Of a stretch of 64,000 nt of DNA, positions 37,886 through 46,561 are shown piece after piece. Positions within the stretch are counted from its first letter, which is position 1; each line of letters opens with the position of its first letter. The notes beneath the pieces were generated by a model. The model was not told the origin of the DNA. It did not search any database and saw nothing but the letters and a program-made list of their open reading frames with translations. Location of the stretch: assembly GCA_002342805.1 (NCBI GenBank), contig DDQW01000017.1:18349-82348 (forward strand), given 5' to 3'. This DNA is from Clostridiales bacterium UBA2432. Its GTDB lineage: Bacteria; Bacillota; Clostridia; Lachnospirales; Vallitaleaceae. The position numbers and the translations under genes are program-made.

Positions 37886-39381
37886 AATCAGGTGTATATC
37901 TTGTCGGAGCCGGACCGGGTGATCCTAAACTGATTACCGTTCGTGGTCAAGAATTGATTCGAGCGGCGGACGCTATTGTCTATGATCAATTGGCGAATCC
38001 TGAGTTATTAGAGCTGGCAAAAGTTGACTGTGAAACCATATATGTAGGAAAACAGGCCGGAAAACACACGATGCAACAAGATGATATGAATCAACTGCTT
38101 GTCGATTTGGCCCAGACCAAGGCAATTATTGTTCGATTAAAAGGTGGAGATCCCTATGTATTCGGTCGTGGAAGCGAAGAAGGTCAATATCTAAAAGAAA
38201 GAGATGTTTATTTCGAAGTTGTACCGGGGATTTCTTCGGCCATTGGTGGATTAGCCTATGCAGGTATTCCGGTGACTGCTCGAGAGATTGCAACATCCTT
38301 TCATGTTATTACCGGACATTTAAGTGCTGAAAGTGATGATATTAATTACCAAGCGCTTGCTAAACTCAATGGAACGCTCGTATTCCTTATGGGCGTTGGC
38401 CATTTAGAAGAAATCGCTAATGCCTTGATGGCTGAAGGGAAAGAATCGACAACACCGGTAGCGATTATCTACAAAGCAAGCACACCTGAACAAAAGGTCT
38501 ATATTAGTGACTTAGGTCATTGCTTTGACATGGCACAGCAAGAGAAGATAAAACCACCATCACTGATTGTTGTTGGCGAAGTAGTGAATTTTCATAGCAC
38601 ACTTGATTTCATAGGAAAGCGACCACTTTTTGGAAAGCATGTTTTAGTTACACGTTCCAGACAAAAAACATCTAAAATGCGGGAACAACTTCAGGAAGAA
38701 GGCGCCCGTGTGACAGAGTTGCCGACGATAAAAATCGTGCCTCAAAATGATGAAAAGTTACGTGCTGCAATTATGAACATCACAAACTATGATGGGATTA
38801 TTTTTACGAGCGCAGTCGCGGTAGAGCGCTTTATGGCCATGATGGTAAAGCTTCATTATGACGGTCGTAAACTTTTTGGACAAAAGCTGATCGTAATCGG
38901 TGAAGAGACAGCAAAGGCTTTAGCAAGTTATGGTCTATATTATGACTATATGCCGGATCAGTATTCAAAAGAGGACCTAGCAAAGTTATTGGAAACTGTA
39001 GATGCATCGTCTTATCTTATCCCGCGCTCTGCAAAAGGCGATAAAGCATGGACGCAAAAACTAGCTGAACAACATGATGTAGAAGTGGTGGAATGTTATG
39101 ATACCGTATTTGAAGAAGAGGTTCAGATGACCCTTTATGATCTTCAAGATCTTGATTACATTACCTTTACAAGCTCCTCAACCGTGCACGGATTGATGCA
39201 CTGGCTAAAGCTCCAGGGGAAAGATCCCCAAGACTTTTTTGAAGATAAACAAGCTATTGTCATCGGACCCACGACAGCAAAAACGTTGAAGGAATATAAA
39301 ATCAAGGCTTCAATACAGTCGAAAAAGTATACGACAAAGAGCATGGTTGAAGCCATGTGTGATATACAGGAGGTGCGTTAG
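37882..39381 (+). CDS. cobA-hemD: Fused uroporphyrinogen-III C-methyltransferase and uroporphyrinogen-III synthase
   Basis: 499-residue bifunctional protein, a fusion common in Clostridia. Residues 1-245 are the SAM-dependent methyltransferase (VYLVGAGPGDPKLITVRG, KGGDPYVFGRGSEEG, VPGISSAIGGLAYAGIPVT) that makes precorrin-2 from uroporphyrinogen III. Residues 250-499 are HemD, cyclising hydroxymethylbilane (PLFGKHVLVTRSRQKTSKM, ending TIKASIQSKKYTTKSMVEA). One polypeptide thus links ring closure to the siroheme/cobalamin branch. The start overlaps hemC by 4 bases and hemB begins 1 base after the stop. Confidence 0.96.
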   Translation: MKSGVYLVGAGPGDPKLITVRGQELIRAADAIVYDQLANPELLELAKVDCETIYVGKQAGKHTMQQDDMNQLLVDLAQTKAIIVRLKGGDPYVFGRGSEEGQYLKERDVYFEVVPGISSAIGGLAYAGIPVTAREIATSFHVITGHLSAESDDINYQALAKLNGTLVFLMGVGHLEEIANALMAEGKESTTPVAIIYKASTPEQKVYISDLGHCFDMAQQEKIKPPSLIVVGEVVNFHSTLDFIGKRPLFGKHVLVTRSRQKTSKMREQLQEEGARVTELPTIKIVPQNDEKLRAAIMNITNYDGIIFTSAVAVERFMAMMVKLHYDGRKLFGQKLIVIGEETAKALASYGLYYDYMPDQYSKEDLAKLLETVDASSYLIPRSAKGDKAWTQKLAEQHDVEVVECYDTVFEEEVQMTLYDLQDLDYITFTSSSTVHGLMHWLKLQGKDPQDFFEDKQAIVIGPTTAKTLKEYKIKASIQSKKYTTKSMVEAMCDIQEVR

Positions 39382-39382
39382 C

Positions 39383-40360
39383 ATGGTAAAACGACCGACA
39401 CGGTTACGTCGTAGCCAAACAATACGTCAACTTGTTAAGGAAACGCGACTACATATGGATCAAATTATTTATCCGGTCTTTGTTGTCGATGGTAAAAATA
39501 TAAAAGAAGAAATACCATCGATGAAAGGACAATACCATTATAGTGTGGATCGACTCCTTGAAGATATAGATACCTTGTGGAACTTTGGTATTCATAGTTT
39601 ACTTGTGTTTGCAACAACAGAGCATAAATCGGTAAATGGAAAATCCGGGGCACAAGCTAACGGTCTTGTACAAAAAGCAATACGAGGAATCAAAGAAAAA
39701 AAACCGCAAATGACGGTGATTGCAGATGTATGTCTGTGTACCTATAAAGAAGATGGACATTGTTGTATTTTTCGGGAGGATATGGAGATTGATCGGATAA
39801 AAACATTGGATGTGCTTAGTCAAATTGCATTAAGTTATGCCGAAGCTGGTGTGGATATGGTGGCTCCTTCAGATATGATGGATGGACGTGTGGCAGCCAT
39901 ACGAGAGAGTCTGGATGCACAAAAATATGAACATGTGGGAATCCTAGCCTATAGTGCAAAGTATGCTTCAGCTTTTTATGGCCCTTTTCGTGAAGCGGCC
40001 CATTCCGCGCCCGCCTTTGGGGATCGAAAAATGTATCAAATGGATCCGGCCAATCAACGAGAAGCGCTCAAAGAAATTCAATTAGATATTGAAGAGGGTG
40101 CAGATATCGTTATGGTGAAACCGGCCATGGCGTACTTAGATATAATTCATGCAGCAAGCGAGCAAGTGGAGACACCAATTGCTGCCTATCAGGTAAGTGG
40201 AGAATTTGCCATGCTCAGACAAGCAGTCGATACAGGTATTTTAGACCAACGTGCCGTTTATGAAAGTCTTTTGGCGATTCGACGAAGTGGTGCAACGATA
40301 ATAATCACCTATTTTGCCAAGGAACTACAAGGTATTTTAGATAAGGAGGCAGGCTTATAG
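39383..40360 (+). CDS. hemB: Delta-aminolevulinic acid dehydratase (porphobilinogen synthase)
   Basis: 325 residues from ATG 39383, preceded by AGGAGGTG 7 bases upstream; the open frame extends further but without a site. It condenses two 5-aminolevulinates to porphobilinogen. RPTRLRRSQTIRQLVKET and IYPVFVVDG open the protein. The zinc-site cysteines are in VCLCTYKEDGHCCIF, and the Schiff-base lysines in AYSAKYASAFYGPFREA and MVKPAMAYLDII. The cysteine-rich site marks it as the zinc-dependent type. Confidence 0.97.
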   Translation: MVKRPTRLRRSQTIRQLVKETRLHMDQIIYPVFVVDGKNIKEEIPSMKGQYHYSVDRLLEDIDTLWNFGIHSLLVFATTEHKSVNGKSGAQANGLVQKAIRGIKEKKPQMTVIADVCLCTYKEDGHCCIFREDMEIDRIKTLDVLSQIALSYAEAGVDMVAPSDMMDGRVAAIRESLDAQKYEHVGILAYSAKYASAFYGPFREAAHSAPAFGDRKMYQMDPANQREALKEIQLDIEEGADIVMVKPAMAYLDIIHAASEQVETPIAAYQVSGEFAMLRQAVDTGILDQRAVYESLLAIRRSGATIIITYFAKELQGILDKEAGL

Positions 40361-41656
40361 ATGGTTGAAAAATCAAAACGTCTTCATGAGATTGCAGTAA
40401 AACGAATTCCCGGAGGTGTAAACAGTCCGGTTCGAGCCTTTGGTTCTGTCGATAGTCATCCGATTTATGCAAAGTCAGGCAAAGGGTCAAGTCTAACAGA
40501 TGTCGATGGAAATCAATATATTGACTATATTTGTTCTTGGGGGCCTCTTATCTTAGGACATAGTTCCGACATTGCATCAAAAGGCATAGATAAAGTCATT
40601 GCTCAAGGGACAACGTTTGGATTGCCGACTCAGGTTGAAGTGGATATTGCCGGATGCATTCTAGATGCGTTTCCTATGATGGATCAAGTACGCATGGTCA
40701 ATTCGGGAACGGAAGCAACAATGAGTGCACTTCGTTTGGCGAGAGGATACACCAAGCGCAATAAAATTATGAAATTTGAAGGTTGCTATCATGGACATAG
40801 TGATGGTTTATTGGTAAAATCCGGCTCAGGAACCTTAACCGGAGGTGTACCCACAAGCCTAGGGATTCCGGAAGCGATTATTGAAGAGACCTTAATCGCC
40901 GAATTTAATCAACTGGAGAGTGTTGGTCGACTCTTTAAAGAGTATCCCAAGGAGATTGCGGCAATTATTGTCGAGCCGATCCCTGGGAATATGGGGCTGA
41001 TTGAGTCGAAACCGGGATTTTTAATGGGTTTAAGAAAATTATGTGACCAATACGGCGCCGTCTTAATTTTTGATGAAGTAATCTCAGGATTTCGAATTGC
41101 CTATGGCGGCGCTACAAGCTACTATGGTGTTGAGCCGGACGTGATTTGTTTGGGAAAAATCATTGGTGGTGGCATGCCGGTTGGTGCCTATGCAGGGAAG
41201 CAAGAATTAATGGATTGTGTTGCCCCTGTAGGAGGCGTGTATCAAGCAGGAACCTTATCCGGAAATCCATTGGCAATGACGATGGGATTGAACGTCCTAT
41301 CCTATCTAAAAGAACATCCGGAAGCCTATGCTCAATTAGAGGAAACGGCAAGAGCACTTGAAGATGGATTTACAGAAAATTGTAAAGAGCTAAATATTGA
41401 CAATGTTACCATAAATCGTGTGGGCGGAATGCTTTGCCAGTTTTTTGCAAAAGGACCGATTGATTCTTATCAAGGCGTCATGACGTCGGATACAAAAGCT
41501 TATGCGGTATATTTTAAAGAAATGTTAGCCCAAGGTATTATGTTGCCACCGGCTCAATATGAGTGTATGTTTTTATCTACAGCCCATACACAGGATGATA
41601 TTGAAAAAACCATTAAAGCACATAAAAATGCCATGAGAAAGGTAAAGCAGAACTAG
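40361..41656 (+). CDS. hemL: Glutamate-1-semialdehyde 2,1-aminomutase
   Basis: 431-residue PLP enzyme moving the amino group to give 5-aminolevulinate in the C5 pathway. IPGGVNSPVRAFGSVD is the family N-terminus, MVNSGTEATMSALRLARGYT the cofactor phosphate site, IFDEVISGFRIAYGGA holds the PLP-pyridine Asp, and CLGKIIGGGMPVGAYAGK holds the Schiff-base Lys (about residue 267). It begins directly after the hemB stop, with GGAGG upstream. Confidence 0.97.
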   Translation: MVEKSKRLHEIAVKRIPGGVNSPVRAFGSVDSHPIYAKSGKGSSLTDVDGNQYIDYICSWGPLILGHSSDIASKGIDKVIAQGTTFGLPTQVEVDIAGCILDAFPMMDQVRMVNSGTEATMSALRLARGYTKRNKIMKFEGCYHGHSDGLLVKSGSGTLTGGVPTSLGIPEAIIEETLIAEFNQLESVGRLFKEYPKEIAAIIVEPIPGNMGLIESKPGFLMGLRKLCDQYGAVLIFDEVISGFRIAYGGATSYYGVEPDVICLGKIIGGGMPVGAYAGKQELMDCVAPVGGVYQAGTLSGNPLAMTMGLNVLSYLKEHPEAYAQLEETARALEDGFTENCKELNIDNVTINRVGGMLCQFFAKGPIDSYQGVMTSDTKAYAVYFKEMLAQGIMLPPAQYECMFLSTAHTQDDIEKTIKAHKNAMRKVKQN

Positions 41657-41666
41657 GAGGCAAAGA

Positions 41667-42908
41667 ATGGAAATAGCTGTTATAGGCCTATCCTATAAAA
41701 ACGCAGATGTAGATCTTCGTGGAGAAGTAGCATTTACGACAAGTATGAAGTGCCAAGCTACGCAGGTTTTTCAAGAAAAACACATTAACGAATTTATGAT
41801 TCTATCCACATGTAATCGTAGTGAAATCTATATTGCAACGCAGCATATGGAGCGAGATATTCAGACCATAAAAAGTTATTATAAAAAATTAGCCGGAACA
41901 AAAATAGAAGATTTTTTATATGTAAAGCAATATGAAGTGGCTATTCAACATATTTATCAGGTGGCTAGTGGCCTTGATTCCTTAATATTAGGCGAGGATG
42001 AAATACTGGGACAAATGAAGCAAGCCTTAGAGTTTGCGATCGAACAAAGAAGCAGTAAAAAGTATTTAACGAAAGTGGTGCGTGAGGCCATTACCTTTTC
42101 AAAAAAGGTACGTAACGCATATAAATTGTCGGAAAACCAATTATCCGTGGCATCGATTGCTATTAAATATTTAAAGGAAGTTTTAGGAACATTAGAAAAT
42201 CAGCGGATTCTCATGATCGGAACCGGTGAAATGGGACAATTGTTACTAAAATATATTGAGATGGAAAAAACGGGACAAATTTATCTGACAAATCGTAACC
42301 ACTGTAAGGAAGGCGTGGATGTCTACGCCGGTAAAAATATTGCTCATATTGAATATGATGAACGCTATCGATACTTAGATGACGTTGATATTGTTATCTC
42401 GGCAACAGCTTCGCCACATACAATTATTGAACGACGCTATATGGACCATGTGAAGCGCCCAATCATGTTTTTAGATATGGCAGTGCCGAGAGATATTGAC
42501 CCTGCTATTGATACGCTGGACCATGTGCATGTTATTACCCTTGATACTTTGCGCAATATTGCGTCACAACACCAACTTCAACGCCAAGAAATGGCACATC
42601 AAATAAAGCGACTTATTCATGAAGAAGTTAAGGAAATCGAGTTATGGATTTTACGAGCCAAAGCCGATGGTATAATCAAAGCCTTTCATGAGAAACAAGG
42701 ACAGGTTCTTGAAGAAGGTCAAGAAATACTTGAAGGGCTTCAACTGAATCCAAAGCAACTTCAATCGATTCAAACCCTGTTAAAGCGGAGTACATGGCAA
42801 ATGATTAAGGAGCCTGTGACACAGTTGAAATCGATTCAGGAATCTGAGACCATGGTTCAATATAAGATGCTAATAGAAAAACTTTTTGACTTTGGTGAAG
42901 GAGAATAA
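41667..42908 (+). CDS. hemA: Glutamyl-tRNA reductase
   Basis: 413-residue NADPH enzyme that reduces glutamyl-tRNA(Glu) to glutamate-1-semialdehyde, the committed step of the C5 route. VIGLSYKNADVDLRGEVAF is the start, the catalytic Cys is in LSTCNRSEIYIA (about residue 49), GLDSLILGEDEILGQMKQAL the signature, and LMIGTGEMGQLLLKYI the NADPH site. The C-terminal dimerisation helices are present. AGGAGGC precedes the ATG, 10 bases after hemL. Confidence 0.96.
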   Translation: MEIAVIGLSYKNADVDLRGEVAFTTSMKCQATQVFQEKHINEFMILSTCNRSEIYIATQHMERDIQTIKSYYKKLAGTKIEDFLYVKQYEVAIQHIYQVASGLDSLILGEDEILGQMKQALEFAIEQRSSKKYLTKVVREAITFSKKVRNAYKLSENQLSVASIAIKYLKEVLGTLENQRILMIGTGEMGQLLLKYIEMEKTGQIYLTNRNHCKEGVDVYAGKNIAHIEYDERYRYLDDVDIVISATASPHTIIERRYMDHVKRPIMFLDMAVPRDIDPAIDTLDHVHVITLDTLRNIASQHQLQRQEMAHQIKRLIHEEVKEIELWILRAKADGIIKAFHEKQGQVLEEGQEILEGLQLNPKQLQSIQTLLKRSTWQMIKEPVTQLKSIQESETMVQYKMLIEKLFDFGEGE

Positions 42909-42909
42909 A

Positions 42910-43416
42910 ATGGGATTAGCGGTCATGCTTCATATGCAAAATAAAAACGTACTCGTTGTGGGTGGTGGCATAATTGGTCTTCGCAAAGCAATTACGGTGG
43001 CCAAAGAAGGCGCTAAAGTCCTATGCGTTAGCACTGAGTTTTGTGAAGTTTTTGATAAAGAGACAGCTAACTATCCGATGATATTTCCGAAAAAGAAGGC
43101 TTTTGAACCCTCTGACCTTTGCGACATGGATTTTGTGATTGCGGCAACGGATCATGAAGCATTGAATCAAGAAATCTATAAAGCATGTCAGCGCCAGCAT
43201 ATATGGTGTTTGACGACAGACCGAAAGAGTGGTTCAGATGTAAGCTTTATGGCAACAAGACGAAAAGAAAACCTCACCATTGCTATATCAACCGATGGGA
43301 AAAGTCCGGGATTTGCAAAGCAATATGTTGAACAATTGAGTGAATCAATTCAAGATGCAGATATAGAAAAACTTCGGATGGCCATAAAAAAGCGGGAAGA
43401 AACATTTAAAACATAG
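42910..43416 (+). CDS. Precorrin-2 dehydrogenase/sirohydrochlorin ferrochelatase family protein (short)
   Basis: 168 residues from ATG 42910, with AAGGAGA just upstream, overlapping the hemA tail. The N-terminal Rossmann fold has KNVLVVGGGIIGLRKAITVAKEGAKVL, and FVIAATDHEALNQEIYKAC and DRKSGSDVSFMATRRKENLTIAISTDGKSPGFAK fit the CysG-N/SirC family. It oxidises precorrin-2 to sirohydrochlorin. Full Met8/CysG-N proteins are near 200 or more residues, so the C-terminal domain is reduced, and iron insertion may be done elsewhere. It closes the operon that begins with hemC. Confidence 0.88.
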   Translation: MGLAVMLHMQNKNVLVVGGGIIGLRKAITVAKEGAKVLCVSTEFCEVFDKETANYPMIFPKKKAFEPSDLCDMDFVIAATDHEALNQEIYKACQRQHIWCLTTDRKSGSDVSFMATRRKENLTIAISTDGKSPGFAKQYVEQLSESIQDADIEKLRMAIKKREETFKT

Positions 43417-43428
43417 AAATGATATCAT

Positions 43429-43457
43429 TTGACTTTTGTCTGAAACGATGCTAATAT
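43429..43457 (+). promoter_or_regulatory. Promoter of the MATE/MarR unit
   Basis: TTGACT (43429-43434) and TAATAT (43452-43457) are separated by 17 bases. Confidence 0.65.
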
Positions 43458-43465
43458 TATCAAAC

Positions 43466-43481
43466 AGTTAGAAAACTAACT
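43466..43481 (+). promoter_or_regulatory. MarR-type operator candidate
   Basis: AGTTAG-AAAA-CTAACT is a perfect 6-base inverted repeat with a 4-base centre placed at the expected transcription start. The MarR-family gene at the end of this two-gene unit is the likely binder. Confidence 0.6.
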
Positions 43482-43508
43482 AAATGAGAAGTCGAAAGAG
43501 GATAAAAG

Positions 43509-44891
43509 ATGAAAGAAACATTAGAATTAGGAACAAAACCTATAGGAACATTATTAATACGATATTCAATACCTGCAATCATTGCAATGCTGGTTAATGC
43601 TATATATAATATTGTGGATCGAATTTTTATCGGACGATTGGTCGGAGAAGATGCGCTTGCCGGCTTAACCATTGCCTTTCCGATTATGATGATTATTTTT
43701 GCTTTTTGTGGATTAATCGGAATCGGTGGTGCAGCCTTGCTTTCCATTAAACTTGGAGAGAAAAAATATCATGAAGCGAATCGTGTGTTTGCCAACACGC
43801 TTCTCATGGGTTTTATTATTACGGCAACAATTTTGATTCTCTTTTTTATAAATATTGAGATGATTTTAATGATCTTTGGAACAGATATTGATACATTAGG
43901 ATATTCGAAAACATACATGCAAATTATTCTCGGTGGATTTATCTTCCAAATGTTGTCCTTTATTTTTAGCAACTTTGTTCGAACAGAAGGTAAGCCCAGA
44001 TTATCCATGATGGTTATGTTGGTGGCCGCGATTATGAACATCATTTTGGATTATGTATTTATTGGATTGATGGGATTAGGTGTAGCAGGAGCCGCTTATG
44101 GAACGATTATTGGCCAATTTAGTGGATTGATGATTTATTTAGTGTATTATTTTTCCAAGAAAAGTATTATTAGAGTCTCATTACGTGATTTTATTTTGGA
44201 CCTTTCAATAGCAAAAAGTATATTAAGTATCGGTGCGGCAACATTCCTGTCAACGTTGGGAACTAGCTTTTCTTTAACCTTACTAAATCGTGGGTTGTTA
44301 GAGTACGGGGGAACAGCTGCCGTTACGTCCATTGGAGCCATTAACAGCCTATATACATTTTTTGTTATGCCAATTATTGGGATAACCCAAGGAATGCAGC
44401 CGATTATTGGGTATAACTATGGAGCAAGAAACTATTCAAGAGTTTTTGAGACCTTGAAAAAAGCGATGTGGATAGGATTCATTTTTTCAACGATTGTTTT
44501 TATCTTTATGGAATTGTTTGCAACGTTTTTTGTGGGATTGTTTTTGGAAACCGGATCAGAGACGATTCCAATGGCAGCTCACGGATTACGTATATTTATT
44601 TTGATGCTTCCGGTGCTTACCATTAGTTTTATGGGAACGGCTTTTCACCAATCAATAGCAAGAGGAAATATGTCCATGTTTTTGGGATTGTTGAGACAAT
44701 TCATCTTTTTTATCCCACTTGTTATTGTCTTGCCAAAAGTATGGGGACTCACAGGAATATGGATTGTAACACCCATAGCCGACGGGCTAGCCGTTGCTGT
44801 TACCGTGATAGCTCTTCTAAAGACATATCGTTCAATGATGCATGAATACAAAGGGGATACGAATCATGAAGAAGCAACACAAACTATATAA
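43509..44891 (+). CDS. MATE-family multidrug efflux transporter
   Basis: 460-residue membrane protein with 12 segments that exports drugs or metabolites in exchange for Na+ or H+. The N-terminus LGTKPIGTLLIRYSIPAIIAMLVNAIYNIVDRIFIG is the standard MatE start, and GITQGMQPIIGYNYGARNYSRVFETLKKA marks the second MatE half. GGAACTSFSLTLLNRG-like sequences near residue 260 lie in the central linker region. The end overlaps the start of the MarR gene by 26 bases, so both are made together; the MarR protein probably represses the pair. Confidence 0.94.
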   Translation: MKETLELGTKPIGTLLIRYSIPAIIAMLVNAIYNIVDRIFIGRLVGEDALAGLTIAFPIMMIIFAFCGLIGIGGAALLSIKLGEKKYHEANRVFANTLLMGFIITATILILFFINIEMILMIFGTDIDTLGYSKTYMQIILGGFIFQMLSFIFSNFVRTEGKPRLSMMVMLVAAIMNIILDYVFIGLMGLGVAGAAYGTIIGQFSGLMIYLVYYFSKKSIIRVSLRDFILDLSIAKSILSIGAATFLSTLGTSFSLTLLNRGLLEYGGTAAVTSIGAINSLYTFFVMPIIGITQGMQPIIGYNYGARNYSRVFETLKKAMWIGFIFSTIVFIFMELFATFFVGLFLETGSETIPMAAHGLRIFILMLPVLTISFMGTAFHQSIARGNMSMFLGLLRQFIFFIPLVIVLPKVWGLTGIWIVTPIADGLAVAVTVIALLKTYRSMMHEYKGDTNHEEATQTI

Positions 44892-45321
44892 ATCGGTGGA
44901 AGGCATTTTTAATCTAAAGCATTCACTAGAACATGTTTTTTTTCGCTCTTTTACAAACCACTATGAGCATCCGGAGAATCTTTTTCATACACATATTTTA
45001 ACCCTTGTTATCTTAAGCTCTCACAAGATATTGCCGATGTCAGAGGTGAGCCGGCGATTAAATCTTGAAAAGGGTTCCTTTACACCGGTTGCTGCCAAGT
45101 TAATCAAACTTGGATATATCCAAAAAAACCAAGATGAAAGTGATAAACGTGTGTATAATCTTGAATTAACAGACCTAGGCCTTGAAGTAGCCGAAGATTT
45201 CAAAGAAAAACATCTAACATATATAAATCAGCTGGTGACACAATTTAGCGAGGATGAACGTCAAGAATACTTTGAAGCCATTGATAAAGTGTATCAAATG
45301 ACAAAACGGTTAGAAATATAG
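44866..45321 (+). CDS. MarR-family transcriptional regulator
   Basis: 151 residues from ATG 44866, preceded by AAGGGG. It is a winged helix protein with the DNA-recognition helix in MSEVSRRLNLEKGSFTPVAAKLIKLGYI and the wing in DESDKRVYNLELTDLGLE (the usual DxRD/R pattern). Long helices at both ends make the dimer interface. Overlap with the MATE gene and the palindrome at 43466 suggest that it represses its own operon until a small ligand is bound. Confidence 0.92.
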   Translation: MKKQHKLYKSVEGIFNLKHSLEHVFFRSFTNHYEHPENLFHTHILTLVILSSHKILPMSEVSRRLNLEKGSFTPVAAKLIKLGYIQKNQDESDKRVYNLELTDLGLEVAEDFKEKHLTYINQLVTQFSEDERQEYFEAIDKVYQMTKRLEI

Positions 45322-45340
45322 GGATAATACAGATACATTG

Positions 45341-45372
45341 AGAAGTTCTTATCTTAAGGGCTTCTTTTTTTT
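45341..45372 (+). terminator. Intrinsic terminator after the MarR gene
   Basis: AGAAGTTCTTA pairs with TTAAGGGCTTCT-type sequence over 11 bases, including G-T pairs, with a 3-base loop. It ends in TTTTTTTT. Confidence 0.8.
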
Positions 45373-45433
45373 GCGTAAATAACTAGGACAAAACCTAATT
45401 TATTCGTATATTTTTTCATCTTCATATTAGGTA

Positions 45434-45447
45434 TTCTATATATAGAA
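45434..45447 (+). promoter_or_regulatory. Perfect palindrome before the pentitol operon
   Basis: TTCTATATATAGAA is a perfect 14-base palindrome 35 bases before the first gene. It may be an operator or contain the -10 region; no clear -35 box was seen. The nearby inverted pair CCTAAT (45394) and ATTAGG (45426) spans the same region. Confidence 0.35.
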
Positions 45448-45481
45448 GTAATCAAGCAGACAAACGAAGGGCGAGATAACA

Positions 45482-46510
45482 ATGAAAGCTTTAGTCTATG
45501 AAGGACCTAAAAAGATTGAAATCAAAGATATACCGGAGTTAGAAGTTGGTCAGAAAGAAGTCCTTATCAAAGTTGAATATTGTGGCGTGTGTGGTACAGA
45601 TATTCACATCTACAATGGAGAAGGAGGCGCGTTTGATGTATCCCCACCGTTAATTATGGGGCATGAGATGGCAGGAATTGTTGAAAAAGTAGGTAGTCAA
45701 GTTATGGACATTCAGCCAGGAGATCATGTCACCGTGAATCCAAATAATATGTGTGGGGAATGTTATTTTTGCTTAAATCAAATGGAACAGTTTTGTACGA
45801 GAAGTGTTGGGACAGGAACGACGAACCATGGAGGTTTTGCAGAGTATTGCTGCGTTAATGAAAAACAAGTATTTAAGTTAAATAAGTCCCTTTCTTTTAT
45901 AGAAGCAGCGATGACCGAACCAGTTTCTTGTTGTCTACACGGAATAGACTTATGCCAAATAAAACTTGGAGACCAAGTGGTGGTTATCGGAGGCGGGCCT
46001 ATTGGCTTGTTGATGTTACAACTTGCAAAGATAGCCGGTGCGTCAAAAGTTATTGTATCCGAACCGGTTGAAGAAAAAAGAAGTCTAGCTATTGAGCTTG
46101 GTGCGGACGTGGTTATCAATCCGATGGAAATGAAGCTCGAAGAAGAAATTCAAAAGCATAGTAAAAATGTGAATGTTGTGATTGAATGTGTTGGCCGCAC
46201 GGAAACAATTGAGCAGGCGATTAGCATTGCAGGTTACGGGTCGACAGTAATGATGTTTGGATTAACAGGGCCGAATGCTCAAGTGTCCATAAAACCGGAT
46301 GTCATTTTTAAAAAAGAAATTAAATTAATGTCCTCATTTATTAATCCATATACATTCGAACGATCTGTTCGATTAATTGAGTCAGGTCGAATAAAAATCA
46401 ACGAACTCATTAGTGATATTGTTCCCTTAGCGGATAGTAAAAAAGTATTCGAGGATTCATCTTATCGCAATAAAGGAAAAATCATGGTAAAAATGAGTAC
46501 AAATTCTTGA
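45482..46510 (+). CDS. Zinc-dependent medium-chain dehydrogenase (polyol dehydrogenase-like)
   Basis: 342-residue MDR enzyme, like sorbitol or L-threonine dehydrogenases. Catalytic zinc ligands lie in EYCGVCGTDIHIYNG and MGHEMAGIVE, the structural zinc cysteines in MCGECYFCLNQMEQFC, and NAD(P) binding in VVIGGGPIGLLMLQLAKIAG. It probably oxidises a polyol or secondary alcohol to the ketose. It is the first gene of an operon with a ribose-type importer, a second MDR, an SDR and an AraB-like kinase. Substrate inferred only from that context. Confidence 0.9.
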   Translation: MKALVYEGPKKIEIKDIPELEVGQKEVLIKVEYCGVCGTDIHIYNGEGGAFDVSPPLIMGHEMAGIVEKVGSQVMDIQPGDHVTVNPNNMCGECYFCLNQMEQFCTRSVGTGTTNHGGFAEYCCVNEKQVFKLNKSLSFIEAAMTEPVSCCLHGIDLCQIKLGDQVVVIGGGPIGLLMLQLAKIAGASKVIVSEPVEEKRSLAIELGADVVINPMEMKLEEEIQKHSKNVNVVIECVGRTETIEQAISIAGYGSTVMMFGLTGPNAQVSIKPDVIFKKEIKLMSSFINPYTFERSVRLIESGRIKINELISDIVPLADSKKVFEDSSYRNKGKIMVKMSTNS

Positions 46511-46561
46511 TAATAGGCAGCATAAGCTGTTTATATAATATAATTTTAAGGAGGAAGTAGA

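Noticed and set aside
37882..39381. Possible frameshift joining two genes
   Set aside because: The cobA-hemD fusion is a known natural arrangement in Clostridia and both domains are complete in one frame.
45384..45431. Short TAGG/CCTA inverted repeats before the pentitol operon
   Set aside because: Four- to six-base arms in AT-rich sequence; too weak to list as a separate operator.
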